A stretch of DNA of 64,000 nt, taken from positions 1-64,000 of the forward strand of contig JACEEZ010020432.1 of NCBI GenBank assembly GCA_016584305.1. Direction: 5' to 3'. Source of the DNA: Chionoecetes opilio. Taxonomy: Eukaryota > Arthropoda > Malacostraca > Decapoda > Majidae. A program made the position numbers and the translations under genes. The notes beneath the pieces are model-generated. The model was not told the origin of the DNA. It made no database searches and saw nothing but the letters and a program-made list of their open reading frames with translations. This document shows positions 53,722 to 64,000 of this stretch, piece after piece. Positions within the stretch are counted from its first letter, which is position 1. Every line of letters begins with the position of its first letter.

Positions 53722-54447
53722 GCACACCCCCTCGTTTTCCTCGGACTATTAAGGGGGAGCACTGGTCTGGGAACCGCAAACGTCCGGGAATCGCAACAGT
53801 CCGAGGCCATTACCCACCCCGGGACGTTTATCCTACTCTAGTATTTACTGTCCGGCAACCGCCAATATCAACTACCCCGCAGCGGACTTTTACGTCACTT
53901 TGTTGTTTTTAGGGCTGCGAGGACCCCTTGGGGAGCACTATGAGCCCTGATGATGTCCTATGATGCTATCACAGGTGCTGTAGTTGACCTGTCTTCCTCA
54001 GGAAGGCACAGGTGAGGTGGATGACAGCGTGTTGCCAGGAGGGGTGGACGCCAGCCATCGCCAGCAGGGTGGGCAGTCACAGGTGGCGACGTTCAGGGTG
54101 AGGAGTTGAGAGCGTAGCACTACACGGTGGGAGTGGAAGCGCGGACACTGTAGCAGTAAGTGTTCAATAGTCTCAGAGACGTTCCTGCACCAAAGGCAGT
54201 GGGGGTCAGGGGACTGACAGAGGCGGGTCAGGTGAACTGTGAGGTCGTGTGCCCAGGTGGCATGCTGTCACCTGGCGGGAAGCGCTGACACAGACCAGGG
54301 GTGACAGGAGACGCTCAGACCGCCGGACAACTTTGTCGATTTACGGACTGGACCAGGCATTTGTCCGGGACTCTGACATATCCCCGGACCTCGGATTTTG
54401 ACCGGGAAATCCGTTATCCGGGAATGGAGGTCCGGGAAAATGAGGGT
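53722..54447. mobile_element. Degenerate pogo-like element
   Basis: The left end includes CCCCTCGTTTTCCTCGGACT and the right end, on the minus strand, TACCCTCATTTTCCCGGACC. A middle segment (53915-54060) is related, in reverse, to 37780-37970 of the MITE at 36994, with 'GGGGTCCTCGCAGCC' as a shared phrase. Confidence 0.55.
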
Positions 54448-54526
<79 letters not shown>

Positions 54527-54528
54527 TA
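54448..54528. repeat. (TA)n tract
   Basis: About 80 bases of TA with few interruptions. A similar tract follows the next MITE at 55003-55070. Confidence 0.95.
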
Positions 54529-54630
54529 CAGGAGAACCTCGTTTATCCGGCACCCGCGGGGGGGGAGCGCATGCCGGATAACTCATTTTGCCGTTGTTTT
54601 GAGAGTTACTCTTATGGAATCGCCCAAAAT

Positions 54631-54666
<36 letters not shown>

Positions 54667-54898
54667 CCTTTTTTTTTTTTTTCCATCACAAGGAACGGCC
54701 AAGGCACAACAAAAATGGGTAACACAAAGCCCGCTTAGTTGCCAGTCCTATAAAGAAGACAGTAAAGAGAATAAAATAAAAAGAGGGGCGAGCCAATTTA
54801 GTTCGGAGGTGTCTTGTTACTCTTCTTTTGAAAGATGTAAGTCATAGGAAAGTGGAAAAATAGAAACAGGAAGAGAGTTCCAGAGTTTATCAGTGGGG

Positions 54899-54932
<34 letters not shown>

Positions 54933-55002
54933 TGGGGACGATTAGTGCCGTTGTTTTTGAGGCTGCCGTTGTTTTAAATGCCGGTTAAACGAGGTTCTCC
55001 TG
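54529..55002. mobile_element. pogo/Tigger-like MITE carrying a LINE 3' end (copy 2)
   Basis: The left end CAGGAGAACCTCGTTTATCC and right end GGTTAAACGAGGTTCTCCTG form the TIRs. A reversed LINE 3' end is inside (54690-54900), plus poly(T) and poly(A) runs. The copy at 45715-46416 has the same construction. Confidence 0.87.
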
Positions 55003-55320
55003 TATATATATATATTATATATAATATATATATATATAACATATATATATATATATATATAATATATATATGCACACCCATTTTAAAAACACAATCAGCA
55101 CAATTAATTCCGAATAAAAACATTAAACCCAAAAAATATGGTTTCTGGTTTATTGGAATTTTTTTTTTTTATCATATGAAAATTTTTGTATAGTATTTTT
55201 TTTCTTCCCTGCGCACAGGCAGTATGGTTCGGAACCTGTCTCATAATTTACTTGTTAAAGGTAATGAAGCAAGTGGAAGGCACCAGAGTTACTGCAACAT
55301 GAATATTAAAAGTAAAATTG

Positions 55321-55647
55321 GGGAGGCAGTGGTAAAGTGGTTAGCACTGCAAGTGGCGTGCTAATTGTGCAGAGTTCAATCCCCGAGGGGTGCTAAAAAT
55401 GTTCTGCAATCATCGAGTGGCCGAAGATTACCACATGCAGCCCATTAATTATACATTCGCGGCGAGTGCATCAGAGGATACGGGGCACATAAGCCTCTTA
55501 TCACAAATGCCACTATAAAAATTATGCCTGCGCCACCATGGGCGATGCCAACCATCACAGCCCTCAAGTGAACCTCCAAGCCTAACATTTGAGCCATGGA
55601 GGTCTACTGCCCAGAGGCACTACAGGCCGAAATGTGAAAAAAAATAA
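55321..55647 (+). mobile_element. SINE family A, full length and diverged
   Basis: A box GTGGTAAAGTGGTTAGCACT (about 55329), B box AGAGTTCAATCCC (about 55371), then the body with 'CGAGTGGCCGAAGATTACCA', 'GTGCATCAGAGGATAC', 'GCCTGCGCCACCATGGG' and 'ACTGCCCAGAGGCACTACAG', and a short poly(A). It is older than the copies at 47 and 50 kb, judging by its many differences. Confidence 0.87.
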
Positions 55648-55649
55648 CT

Positions 55650-56110
55650 GGCGACACGACATCCCTGTCCAACCTTCACTGAGAAGTTTTCCCCCTTCTC
55701 TATTTAACCTCACACATGCCTTAATTTCCCTTTATAAGCTTTACGCAGGTCATAATAATGTCCCACCTACTCCATACATCTTAAGTATCTGCCACATTGC
55801 ACTTCTGTTGATTTTGCCAGATGCTTTCTCCAGGTCCATAGATGCCATATAAAAGTTTCTTCCCTTTGCTATGTATTTCTTACATACTTCCTTGAACCAA
55901 ATTCACATGGTCTTACAGCAGCTTTGTTGTGCTACAACAGCCTCACTCCTTCCTGAATCCATCTTCCACATGACATTCAATTTTATGTATAACTTTCAAT
56001 TAGCAATCTAGCAAAAAGCTTTCCTGGTATGCTAAGTAAACTTATTCTTCTATACTTAGTACAAACCCCCTTATTGCCTTTGCCCTTATACAGAGATACA
56101 ATATACTCAA
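55650..56110 (-). pseudogene. LINE reverse transcriptase remnant
   Basis: On the minus strand, 'YIVSLYKGKGNKGVCTKYRR' and 'ISLLSIPGKLFARLLIE' match the first RT motifs of invertebrate LINEs. They are followed in shifted frames by 'KYIAKGRNFYMASMDLEKAS' and 'WQILKMYGVGG', where the usual catalytic-block residues are partly changed. Stops interrupt it. Confidence 0.8.
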
Positions 56111-56204
56111 CCTTCGATATAACTGATTTCGGATTTAACGGATTCCATCTGCTATTGGACAAGCGGACCAAACCTTTCAAAAAGTCCAATCCTAATAATA
56201 TTTT

Positions 56205-56470
56205 TTATTTTTTTTATTTTTTTATTTTTTTATTTTTATTTTTTATTTTATACATTTCGCATATAGCGCCTGTAGGCAGTGATCTCCAGTGCTCGGATGG
56301 TAGGTCTTGGAGGTTCACTTGAGGGCTAAGATGGTTTGGTTGGGCCTTGTCTGTGGTGGCGCAGGCAAGATTTTTATAGTGGTGCCTGTGATTAGAGGCT
56401 CATGCTGACCCCCTGTGTCCTCCGATGCACTCGCCGTTGAAGGTAGAGTTGATGGGAAGCATGTGTGCTC
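56205..56470 (-). mobile_element. SINE family A, 5'-truncated
   Basis: T-rich tail (TATTTTT repeats), 'GCGCCTGTAGGCAGTGATCT', 'GGATGGTAGGTCTTGGAGG', 'GTGGTGGCGCAGGCAAG', 'TGTGTCCTCCGATGCACTCG' and 'GAAGGTAGAGTTGATGGGAA'. No tRNA-like head. Just left of it, 56100-56170 reads like a degenerate Tigger-type end ('CTTCGATATAACTGATTTCG'). Confidence 0.82.
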
Positions 56471-56559
56471 TCGATGTGTCTCTTCGGTACCACACCTTGT
56501 TCCCGGCACACGTTGGGGAATGCCCAACAATGCCTTAACAACAATCTCCTCCTTTCCTA

Positions 56560-57360
56560 TTCAAATCTGATGCTTGCTTTTAATATATGTTGAATATATT
56601 AACATATGTTTGAATAATTTAACCATCCACTTTACCACACAATCTCCTCCTTTCCTAAGCATTTCCAATGTGGTCACATTCAATCCAGGTGACTGACTTT
56701 CCACACCACACTTCATTTTCTTCAGTGCACACCACCTCAGTTTTGTTGATCTCTTTATATTCCTCCACTTTACACTTCATTCTCCCCCTCCCTAAACTGT
56801 TTCACTTCTGCTTCTCATTATTTTCATAAAGCAAACTTTCAAAATACTCTCCCCATCTACTTTTCTTGCATCCCTACCTTACAGCTGTCTAGCACCTCTT
56901 TATTAGTGCCCAGGATCACCTATAATGTTTGCTTCCTTACCCTCCTCACATTGTTTTCTTCTTGCAAATATTTAATCGTATCATTCCTAAAGTTCCGAAG
57001 CTATTTCTTCCTCACCTTCTTTTCTTCCTCAACTTTCTGCTTTATGTCTACATTTACTTTTGGGCTCTTTCCATCTTCTTTCCTCCCTACTCTGCAGATA
57101 CCTGTTGTATTGCCTCTTGTTTTTTCTTCAGTTGTTTCACCTCATTAAACATTCACTCGCCTTCTTTTGCCTTTTCACCACCTAACTTCCTTAAACCACT
57201 TACTTCCTTTACACACCTGCTGTCATTCCCTCCTGAAATGCTGTCCATTCCATTTCATTTCTCCTTACAGTGCCTGCCATCTTACTCCTCTCTTCCCTTA
57301 TCTTCTCATACCTCTTCCTACCCTCTTCTTTATGTAGTTTACTAACCCTCATTATTTATA
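56560..57360 (-). pseudogene. LINE remnant upstream of RT
   Basis: On the minus strand, phrases such as 'RWGEYFESLL' and 'WIECDHIGNA' in shifting frames fit the linker between endonuclease and RT of the same LINE type as 55650-56110. The family A SINE at 56205-56470 lies between the two pieces, suggesting it inserted into the LINE. ACAATCTCCTCCTTTCCTA occurs twice (56538 and 56638). Confidence 0.5.
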
Positions 57361-57531
57361 GGACAGAAGAAATAGGAATCGCAGGAAAGAAGTTCTGTAA
57401 TAATATAGATGGAGTCACTAGATATTTAAAGGTGAATGGTGAAATAGTTTAAGTAGGGGTTGAAAGCTGATGCAGAGCAAGGTACAATAGTGGGTTAGGC
57501 TGACCTTGTGACTTATAATTATTTATACATA

Positions 57532-58053
57532 CTGTAAACCATCACTTTAACGAACCAATTTGGGGGAAGGGGGTGATGTTATATCTGTAAGTCCTTTATA
57601 TCCAAGGCATCCAAACTTTTTGCATGTAACAAACTTTGTTCATTATATGAGGTAAAAGTTTGCTATTTTCGACCATTTCCATGTATAATGAACTTTGTTT
57701 GTTACATTAGATGAAAGTTCGTATACATACGTACATGCAGCCATCACAAATACTACACGCATACAGGGAAATTAATACAATACATGTTGAGGCATGGGAG
57801 GACGTGAGAGGAAGTGTTTACAATCAGGCTGAGAAAGCTAGACTGGATGCACAGCCGCGCACCACCCGGTCGGATTTGTTTACACTGCTACCGACCGACC
57901 TGCGTGTACATGTTCAGCCAACCCACCACTGAACCAAACCCCGCATTTATCAAACTTGTTCGGTAAATCCCCACATATATTGGACTAGTAGAACAAGTTT
58001 GTTGAAGCCGAAAATTTGTTAAAATAGAGGTCCGTAAAAGCGAGGGTTTACTG
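57532..58053. mobile_element. pogo/Tigger-like MITE, 522 bp
   Basis: The left end CTGTAAACCATCACTTTAAC and the right end (minus) CAGTAAACCCTCGCTTTTAC are flanked by TA on both sides (57530-57531, 58054-58055). Interior non-coding. Confidence 0.72.
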
Positions 58054-59573
58054 TATATCTTTTTGATAGATATTTATATGAATATCACACTCGCATATTT
58101 TCTTGTCTTTCTTGTCTTCCTAGGAGTTGCATAGTCTTATTTTTTCACTAGGAATAACTGGGCATTAAGGGGAGAGTCCGTCGTGTATTAAAAATTGCAT
58201 CTACGGTCATGAATAATGTATATGTTGTGTATATTAGTACCCTTGTTATCACATGAAAATTTCAAGCTGATCAGATGAAAGGAAAAAATTGAAAAATTTA
58301 AGGACATTTTTTTTCTTTGGTTTTTGATGAAATTTTGAATTGCTTCTTCTCAGCCATTTTTTGACCGAATTCCTTGTGACATGCGCATCTGATAATTCAT
58401 ATTTATTCTAACAATTTGTCCTGTTGTTTTTTTGAAAATCGTTTGCGAAAAAACTTTTACAAAATTGTAAAAAAAAAAATTATTTGTGAAATTTTTAGGA
58501 TAATTTTCATATATCAAAACTAAGCCTTTAAAAAAAAAAAAAAAAAAAAAAAGATTTTTCTACGATATTTGATTTTGTGTGTCCTAAAGTTTCGTGAAAA
58601 TCGTGCCAAAAATAAAAGCAGAGAATAATTTTATGTTCATTTTATACTAGTTTTGAGAAAAACGCATTTGAAGTTTTGCTAAAGTTTCTGCGCTCTTCTT
58701 GTTTATTGTCTTCTTCGGTGTAATTCTTCTCTTTTCTAGTCCTTTTTGGATGTATACATTTGTTCCAAAATTTTTTGTGAACAGGTTGCCTTTTTCATAT
58801 CCAAATTGTGTTCCAGAATTGTTACCTGGGTACAAATTTCACCCTGAAGATTGCTGGGTTTTTTTTTTTTTGAAGGCTTAGTTTTTGATATATGGGAAAA
58901 TGATCCAAAATTTTTTCAAAAATATATATATTTTTTTTTACAGTTTTGAAAGTTAAATGTCCCTCGCTATGGGCTTTTAAAATTTATGTCCACTGAAAAA
59001 AATTCCACCATTCGAAGCCAAAGGATAGGGTGTTGCCATAGACCATATATCTCAAATTCGTATTTAAAAAAATTATGTTCAAAATTTTCACGGGCGGACC
59101 CCTCCCCTTAGCCACATATTACATCTTATGACAATGTAAGGTTGCTTCAAGTTTGTGCTGGATGCATGACATTGCATCATCACCTTTCTGGATGCAAAAA
59201 AAAAAAATCAGTTTTTTTTGTTTCCTGTACATTTTTATTAATAATATGCCATACCACCGATGTGTGTAAAGAGCGCAAAATCTTCTCCACTTACATGACT
59301 CTAAAACAGCAAATTATGCTGTCTGGTTGTTTAGGGAAGTATATTAAAATTGTGCCCTGAATTTTCAACACTATTCATATTCATGTGTAGCAAATTAGCT
59401 AAATGATTGATTAATGCATTCTTGAGGTCACAATTAAGTTTTGTAGGACTTAGAATCTCAATGTTTTGTTCTATCTTGTGATGCAAATATCATTTTATCT
59501 GCCTTATGATCATTGTTTATCATTGTTGATCATTATTTGTCTGAGTACAAGTTCTAAAAGATTATCTTTTCAG

Positions 59574-59725
59574 GGGTTTCGTACATTTGGGGGCTGGCCT
59601 CAGCGTGGGGCTGTCTGGACTGGCTGCAGGTTTTGCAATTGGGATTGTAGGTGATGCAGGAGTGAGGGAACAGCCCAGCAGCCCCGCCTCTTCGTGGTAT
59701 GATTCTGATTCTCATCTTTGCTGAG
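59574..59725 (+). CDS. ATP6V0C: V-ATPase subunit c, exon 3, with two 1-base deletions
   Basis: After the acceptor ATTATCTTTTCAG the first G completes the Gln codon of exon 2. Then it reads '[20 protein letters not shown]', '[11 protein letters not shown]', which is helix 3 of subunit c. Relative to the invariant family sequence, one G is missing in the GGG at 59666-59668 and one in the GG at 59696-59697. Between these points the conserved [11 protein letters not shown] segment is present in another frame. 'MILILIFAE' follows. The last codon, GAG (59723-59725), is the glutamate of helix 4 that carries the proton and is the DCCD/bafilomycin-region residue. The donor is GTGAGT. The exon is 152 bases but should be 154 for the phase to match exon 4. 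Both gaps are in G runs, so sequencing error is the likelier reason, but loss of function cannot be excluded. Confidence 0.95.
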
Positions 59726-62700
59726 GTGAGTCTACAGCACACCAAGTATCCTGCTCATAACATAGTATATGCCACATCTAACATTCATTCATAGCACAGC
59801 AAGCATCCAGTTCCTAACATGGAGTACAGCACAGCATCCAACTCATCACATGGGGTATAGCACAGCATCCTGCTCATAACATGGGGTACAACATAGCATC
59901 CATCTCCCAACAGAATATCCTACAACATCTCCCTCCACAGTATCCTATATCCTGACATGCGCACGACACTGCACCCCCCCCCCCCCCCCCCGCACGCACA
60001 CACATGAGGAGGGAGGGGCCCGCCCCTTAAAAGTTAAGTTTAGGTCACAAACTACAGCACAAGATATATTGTCTAAGGCATGGAAACTGGCAAAGACAGA
60101 AGAATATAAGAAAATATGGATAAGAAAAGATATGAATGAGGAAGAAAGAGCCAGTTTGAATGTACTGTTTAAAAAAGCCAAAGAAAAAAACGAATTGAGA
60201 ACGGAAGAGGAAAACAGAAATTCTATTGGAGAGTTTTGGACCAAAAACTGAAGAAGTGGTATCTAAAAGGGAAAGAGTAAGAGAAGATAGTTCAAGGAAA
60301 ATGAAAAGGATGGCAGGTATCATACACAAATATAAATGGGCTAGTGTCACATTAACAGAAGTAAACGATTACCTGAGAGCCAAGAAACCAGACATATTGG
60401 GTTTAGTAGAAACGAAGCTGAGTGATTCTGAGGATGTGCCAGTTGGGAGGGTCAATATTATGTATGGAGGAGAAACAGAAATCAGAAAAAGGGAGGTGGT
60501 GTAATGGTGTTAACAAGAAAGGTGTGGTAGTAGAGAATGTGGAAAAAGGAGAAGGTATGTTGTTGGTGTTAAAGGCAGAGGTGTTGAAGGTAGAGTTGGT
60601 GATGAAAAAAGGAAGAATAAGAGACTTAGTACTCGTATACGTTCCACCTAAGAAAAATTATGGTAAAGAAAGAAGAGTATGGAGACATGATAAGAGACAC
60701 AGGCAAATGTTTAAAGAATACGATGGAAAATTTTGAGAACATAATTTTTGATGGGAGATTTTAATTGCAAAGAAGTCTGCTGGGAAGAATGGTATACTGA
60801 AGGAGGAGAAGACTCATGGGGTGGTAATTGTTGGATTTGGTAATGAATAACATTATGACTCAGTGGATAAAAGAGAATACAGATTCAGAGGTAGCGAAGA
60901 ACCATCAAGACTAGATCTACTATTGACGAAAGAACTGGAAGTAATTAGAAAAAGTAAATTATCAGTGCCCACTTGGAAAGAGTGACCATGGTACTTATTG
61001 AATTTGAAGTAAATGATAGCAAAAAAGAGGGGAGAAGAGAACACAAGAAAGGAAGATACAATTATGGAAAAGCAGACTTTGACTGATTAAGAACATTTTT
61101 CGGAGAGACAGACTGGAGTAGTTTCCATGCAACAAGGAGTACCCAGAAAAATGGGATGATTCATCCAAATTTACACAGAAGGAATAAATAGATATATTCC
61201 AAGGATGGTTATCAGAGAAAAGAAAAAGAATGAATGGTTTAACAGAAAATGTGAATTAGCAAGACTAGAAAGTGAAAAAACATGGAATAGTTGGAGGAAA
61301 AAAAGGAGGTATCACCTTGTGGAGAAGTACAAAACAACTAGAAATGAATATATAAGAATCCGAAGAGAAGAGGAAAGTAACTATGAGAAAAATATAATAG
61401 AAAAATGTAAGAACGAACCAAACTTTTCTATAGATATATAAATGGAAAAATGAAAAACAAGGAAGGAATAGTCGAATAGATAAGCTGAAGGTAGAAGGCA
61501 TAGTGTACGAAGATGCATTACAACAGGCTAAGGTGATGAATAAGTACTTTCAGACTGTATTTACAAGAGAAGGTGAATTTAAAACGAAAAATATAATAGC
61601 AAAAGAAAATATAATGGAAGACATAAAAGTAGACGCAATAGAAGTAAAAAGGCTAATGGAAAGTCAAGATGTGAGAAAAGCCCCGGGTCCAGATGGAGTG
61701 TCGAATTGGATAATGAAAGAGTGCAGTAACCAACTAACAGGAAAGTTACATAGTATGTAGTTATGTACTACATACATAATTGAGAGTTCACTTAAGGAGA
61801 GCAGAGTCCCGCTTGATTTGAAAAAAGCAAATATTGTGCCAATTCACAAAGGAGGAGACAAAGAAGAACCATTAAATTACAGGCCAGTATCATTAACAAG
61901 TGTAGTGGCAAAAATGTGTGAAAAAATTGTGAAGGACAGATGGTTGAAATATTTGGAAGAGACAAACACACTCGCAGGTGGTCAGTTTGGTTTTAGAGGA
62001 GGAATGTCCTTGTACAACGAATTTATTAAGCTTTTACTCGAGTGATCGATGTGACACAGGAAAGAGAGGGTGGGTCGATTGCATATACCTGGACCTAAAG
62101 AAGTCATTTGACAAGGTACCTCACAAGAGACTGCTCTGGAAGCTAAAACATGTAGGAGGATTGAAGGGTGGTTTGCTGAAGTGGATGGAAGACTTTTTGA
62201 GCAACAGAGAGATGAGAACAGTAATAAAAGATCAGAAGTCAGAATGGTGCCGTGTGATAAGTGGAGTTCCTCAAGGATCAGTTTTGGCCCCAGTGATGTT
62301 CTTGGTCTATGTAAATGATATGACAGAGGGAGTGAACAGTTATATGAGCTTATTCGCTGATGATGCTAAATTACTAAGAAAAGTAGAAAGTATAGAGGAC
62401 TGTGAGCATTTACAAAATGATCTAGATAAGATTTTCAGATGGAGTCAATGGAGGGCATTTTCCCTCCATTTTCCCAATTTTCAGATGGCCAATGGCCAAT
62501 CCGCCCCTAGTGGTGACCCTCGGGAGGGGCGTCGTATGGTGGGCGAGGCAACGCGCCCCCCGGCGTATGCCCGCAATGATTGTTTGATTGATTCTCTTTT
62601 CATATTGGTACTCCCCATTTACCCACCATTTCATCCACTCTTTCATCCCCTACTTTTCTATTCTTATCACCCTTCACAATCACCTTTCTTCCAGTCTGAA

Positions 62701-63922
62701 AACTCCACATTCATTCAGTCATTCAGGTCATTCAGGTCACTCCAAAATTTCATCATTTCATTCTTACCTTTCACTGTTTTAATGTTCACCCAAGCATATT
62801 TGACTATTTCAATTGTAAGAGACCTTCCATCTCCTTTCCTGCACTCTGCAGCACCTTAACCACGCTGGTGGGTCTCACTTAATCCTAACACATCCACTTT
62901 CACTCTTATACAACTAAAACCATTTTTCTCTTTCTAGCATTTATCACTCCATTTGCATAAAAACATACAGCCCTAATCCCCTCATTTATCCTGACTCTTT
63001 AGTTGCACTTAGCCATTAAATTCCCCACCTCTAAAAACTAGAGGCCACTGATGGGTGGCTAGTCCAATGCACTTACCCAGGGAGCAGGGTACCAGTTGGT
63101 CAAAGATTAAAAAAGCTAAAAACCAAAAACAGTAGATGGTTGCTGCGCCCTCCCTGTAACTTCCACCTTACAAGGTGTACTAACAGTGTGACCCTGTGAA
63201 GGTGGGGATGAGCTAGGATACCACCCGTGGGAGGAGTACCCCTAGTTGCTAGTCTTCTCTACCCAATACCCTGACTGGGTAGCTATGCATAGTTTTCTTG
63301 CTACCTCGCACCTCAGTTAACCTCATCGGTTACGATACTGCCACTATGCAAAGCTACCTTTTTATGCCTTTTACATCATCTTGGATATATATCAACTGTC
63401 TGAATTTTAACATTCACAGATGCAAAAATATGGATATTGATATCAGGCCTGCATATTTTGCACATGTAAATTATATTTTCCTGAAAACATTGAGGTATAA
63501 TGCAGATATGGCTGTCACCTTATTACATCCTCAGTGATGCGGATGTTTTCTGTCATTTGATCATATATGCTAACAGTTTTATGATCAGTATCAATAATTT
63601 CTAGCTTGTTAATTTGATGGCTACTATGTCACAAATTAAGGAAAAAAACTGATGTAAATGAGGATGCAGATATTTGGTACACCTCTAATATGATGATGTG
63701 TTAGCTTCAAGTGAAGTAACTCATTACAATGTGCTTTATTTTGCCATCTTGTGTTGAGTGTAATACATATGTGTGTATATATGTGTACACTCTTCAATAA
63801 GCCAGAAACATGCATGTACTTGTAAAGATTTCTGTGATAAGATACCTATGATTCGCACAACACTTAAAAGTAAGCATCAGGCCTTATCAAAATGGTCCTT
63901 TAATATAAATGGTGGTCCTCAG
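59726..63922 (+). other. Intron 3 of V-ATPase subunit c
   Basis: Donor GTGAGT at 59726, acceptor GTGGTCCTCAG ending 63922 (a weak polypyrimidine tract). It holds a C run at 59975-59990, a LINE (60055-62460) and otherwise (59726-60050 and 62461-63922) nothing recognised. 'ACAGCACAGCATCC' type phrases repeat around 59790-59880. Confidence 0.85.
60055..62460 (+). pseudogene. CR1/L2-like LINE, broken
   Basis: Frames in order give the end of ORF1 ('KIWIRKDMNEEERASLNVL', 60115-60170). The endonuclease start follows ('TLTEVNDYLRAKKPDILGLV', 'ETKLSD', 60349-60430). Then come the RT N-terminal region ('RKAPGPDGVSNWIMKEC', 61676), RT block 'LNYRPVSLTSVVAKMCEKIV' (61872-61932) and 'GQFGFRGGMS'. The last blocks are 'YLDLKKSFDKVPHKRLLWKL' (62086), 'ISGVPQGSVLAPVMFLVYVN' (62258) and the catalytic FADD (62352-62363). 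Stops and frame changes break the reading several times. It stops abruptly at 62455 before the C-terminal part. The FADD motif itself is intact. It is on the same strand as the V-ATPase gene. Confidence 0.9.
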
Positions 63923-63982
63923 GTGCTGGGTCTGTATGGACTCATCGTGGCCATCTACCTATACACCAAGACAGCCTCGTAA
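63923..63982 (+). CDS. ATP6V0C: V-ATPase subunit c, exon 4 (stop codon)
   Basis: The exon starts at 63923 directly after AG and reads 'VLGLYGLIVAIYLYTKTAS' then TAA (63980-63982). This is the second half of helix 4 and the short lumenal C-terminus of subunit c, highly conserved up to YTK. The frame follows exactly from the GAG that ends exon 3 (phase 0). The 3' UTR is cut off by the window edge. Confidence 0.97.
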   Translation: MLGLYGLIVAIYLYTKTAS

Positions 63983-64000
63983 GGGCCCAGCTACACCACC

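Larger units (their letters stand above)
42704..59573 (+). other. Intron 2 of V-ATPase subunit c, transposon-filled
   Basis: Donor GTATGA at 42704 and acceptor 'ATTATCTTTTCAG' ending 59573. Segments with nothing recognised: 42704-43430, 55070-55320 and 58054-59573 (AT-rich; long A and T runs at 58309 and 58528). The remainder is listed as separate elements. Confidence 0.85.
27395..63982 (+). other. ATP6V0C: Gene span: V-ATPase subunit c (16-kDa proteolipid)
   Basis: Four coding exons, 70 + 193 + 152 + 60 bases, spread over 36.6 kb. The introns are 15,046, 16,870 and 4,197 bp. If the two G bases apparently missing from exon 3 are counted, the coding length is 477 bases, that is 158 residues plus stop, the usual length of this family. 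The protein is the ring-forming, four-helix proteolipid of the membrane sector (Vo) of the vacuolar proton pump. It acts in endosomes, lysosomes, secretory organelles and, in crustacean gill and gut, probably the plasma membrane. Nearly all intron sequence is transposon-derived. Drosophila calls its orthologue Vha16-1. Other paralogues of subunit c may exist in the genome. Confidence 0.93.

Noticed and set aside
59945..60350. Minus-strand Phe/Ser-rich frames
   Set aside because: Antisense shadows of the A-rich LINE on the + strand.

Overview
The window is animal nuclear DNA, most likely from a decapod crustacean and perhaps a crab. The order is inferred from the repeat types: tRNA-derived SINEs, CR1/L2-like LINEs, TTAGG-type telomeric repeats inside a chromosome, and very long simple repeats. 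One host gene was recognised. It encodes the 16-kDa proteolipid (subunit c) of the vacuolar H+-ATPase on the + strand. It has four coding exons, 27395-27464, 42511-42703, 59574-59725 and 63923-63982. All the splice sites are GT/AG, and the phases join correctly except for two one-base G deletions in exon 3. With those two bases counted, the product would be 158 residues, the usual family length.

Layout. Positions 1-20000 look noisy, with run-length errors and no intact coding sequence. They hold a hAT-type MITE (1915-2584), a pair of LTR-like direct repeats (about 2770-3560 and 7121-7853), a Gypsy-type LTR followed by a proline/glutamate-coding repeat (8304-10160), long C-rich and CT-rich tracts, a Gypsy RNase H fragment (17091-17590) and a 1.1-kb foldback (17867-18990). 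Positions 19.7-24.5 kb hold a decayed Gypsy element. A near-perfect palindrome (26681-26956) lies about 440 bp upstream of the V-ATPase start codon, and two CCAAT boxes lie between it and the ATG.

Intron 1 (27465-42510) holds an inverted repeat whose loop is telomeric repeat, two SINE families and LINE fragments. It also holds the most interesting item, a 3.2-kb element (33637-36871) with about 400-bp terminal inverted repeats. This element encodes a Cys/His-rich protein that I cannot place in a named transposase superfamily. A related empty site elsewhere in the window defines its ends. Intron 2 (42704-59573) holds a Tc1-like transposon with an intact transposase (44314-45702), a stack of pogo/Tigger-like elements nested in one another (46453-49140), a 3.8-kb element with perfect 25-bp ends (49884-53702), several SINEs and a minus-strand LINE. 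Intron 3 (59726-63922) holds a broken CR1/L2-like LINE.

Overall this is a compact housekeeping gene (477 coding bases) stretched over 36.6 kb by repeated transposon insertion. No bacterial genes, CRISPR arrays, rRNA genes or free-standing tRNA genes were seen.
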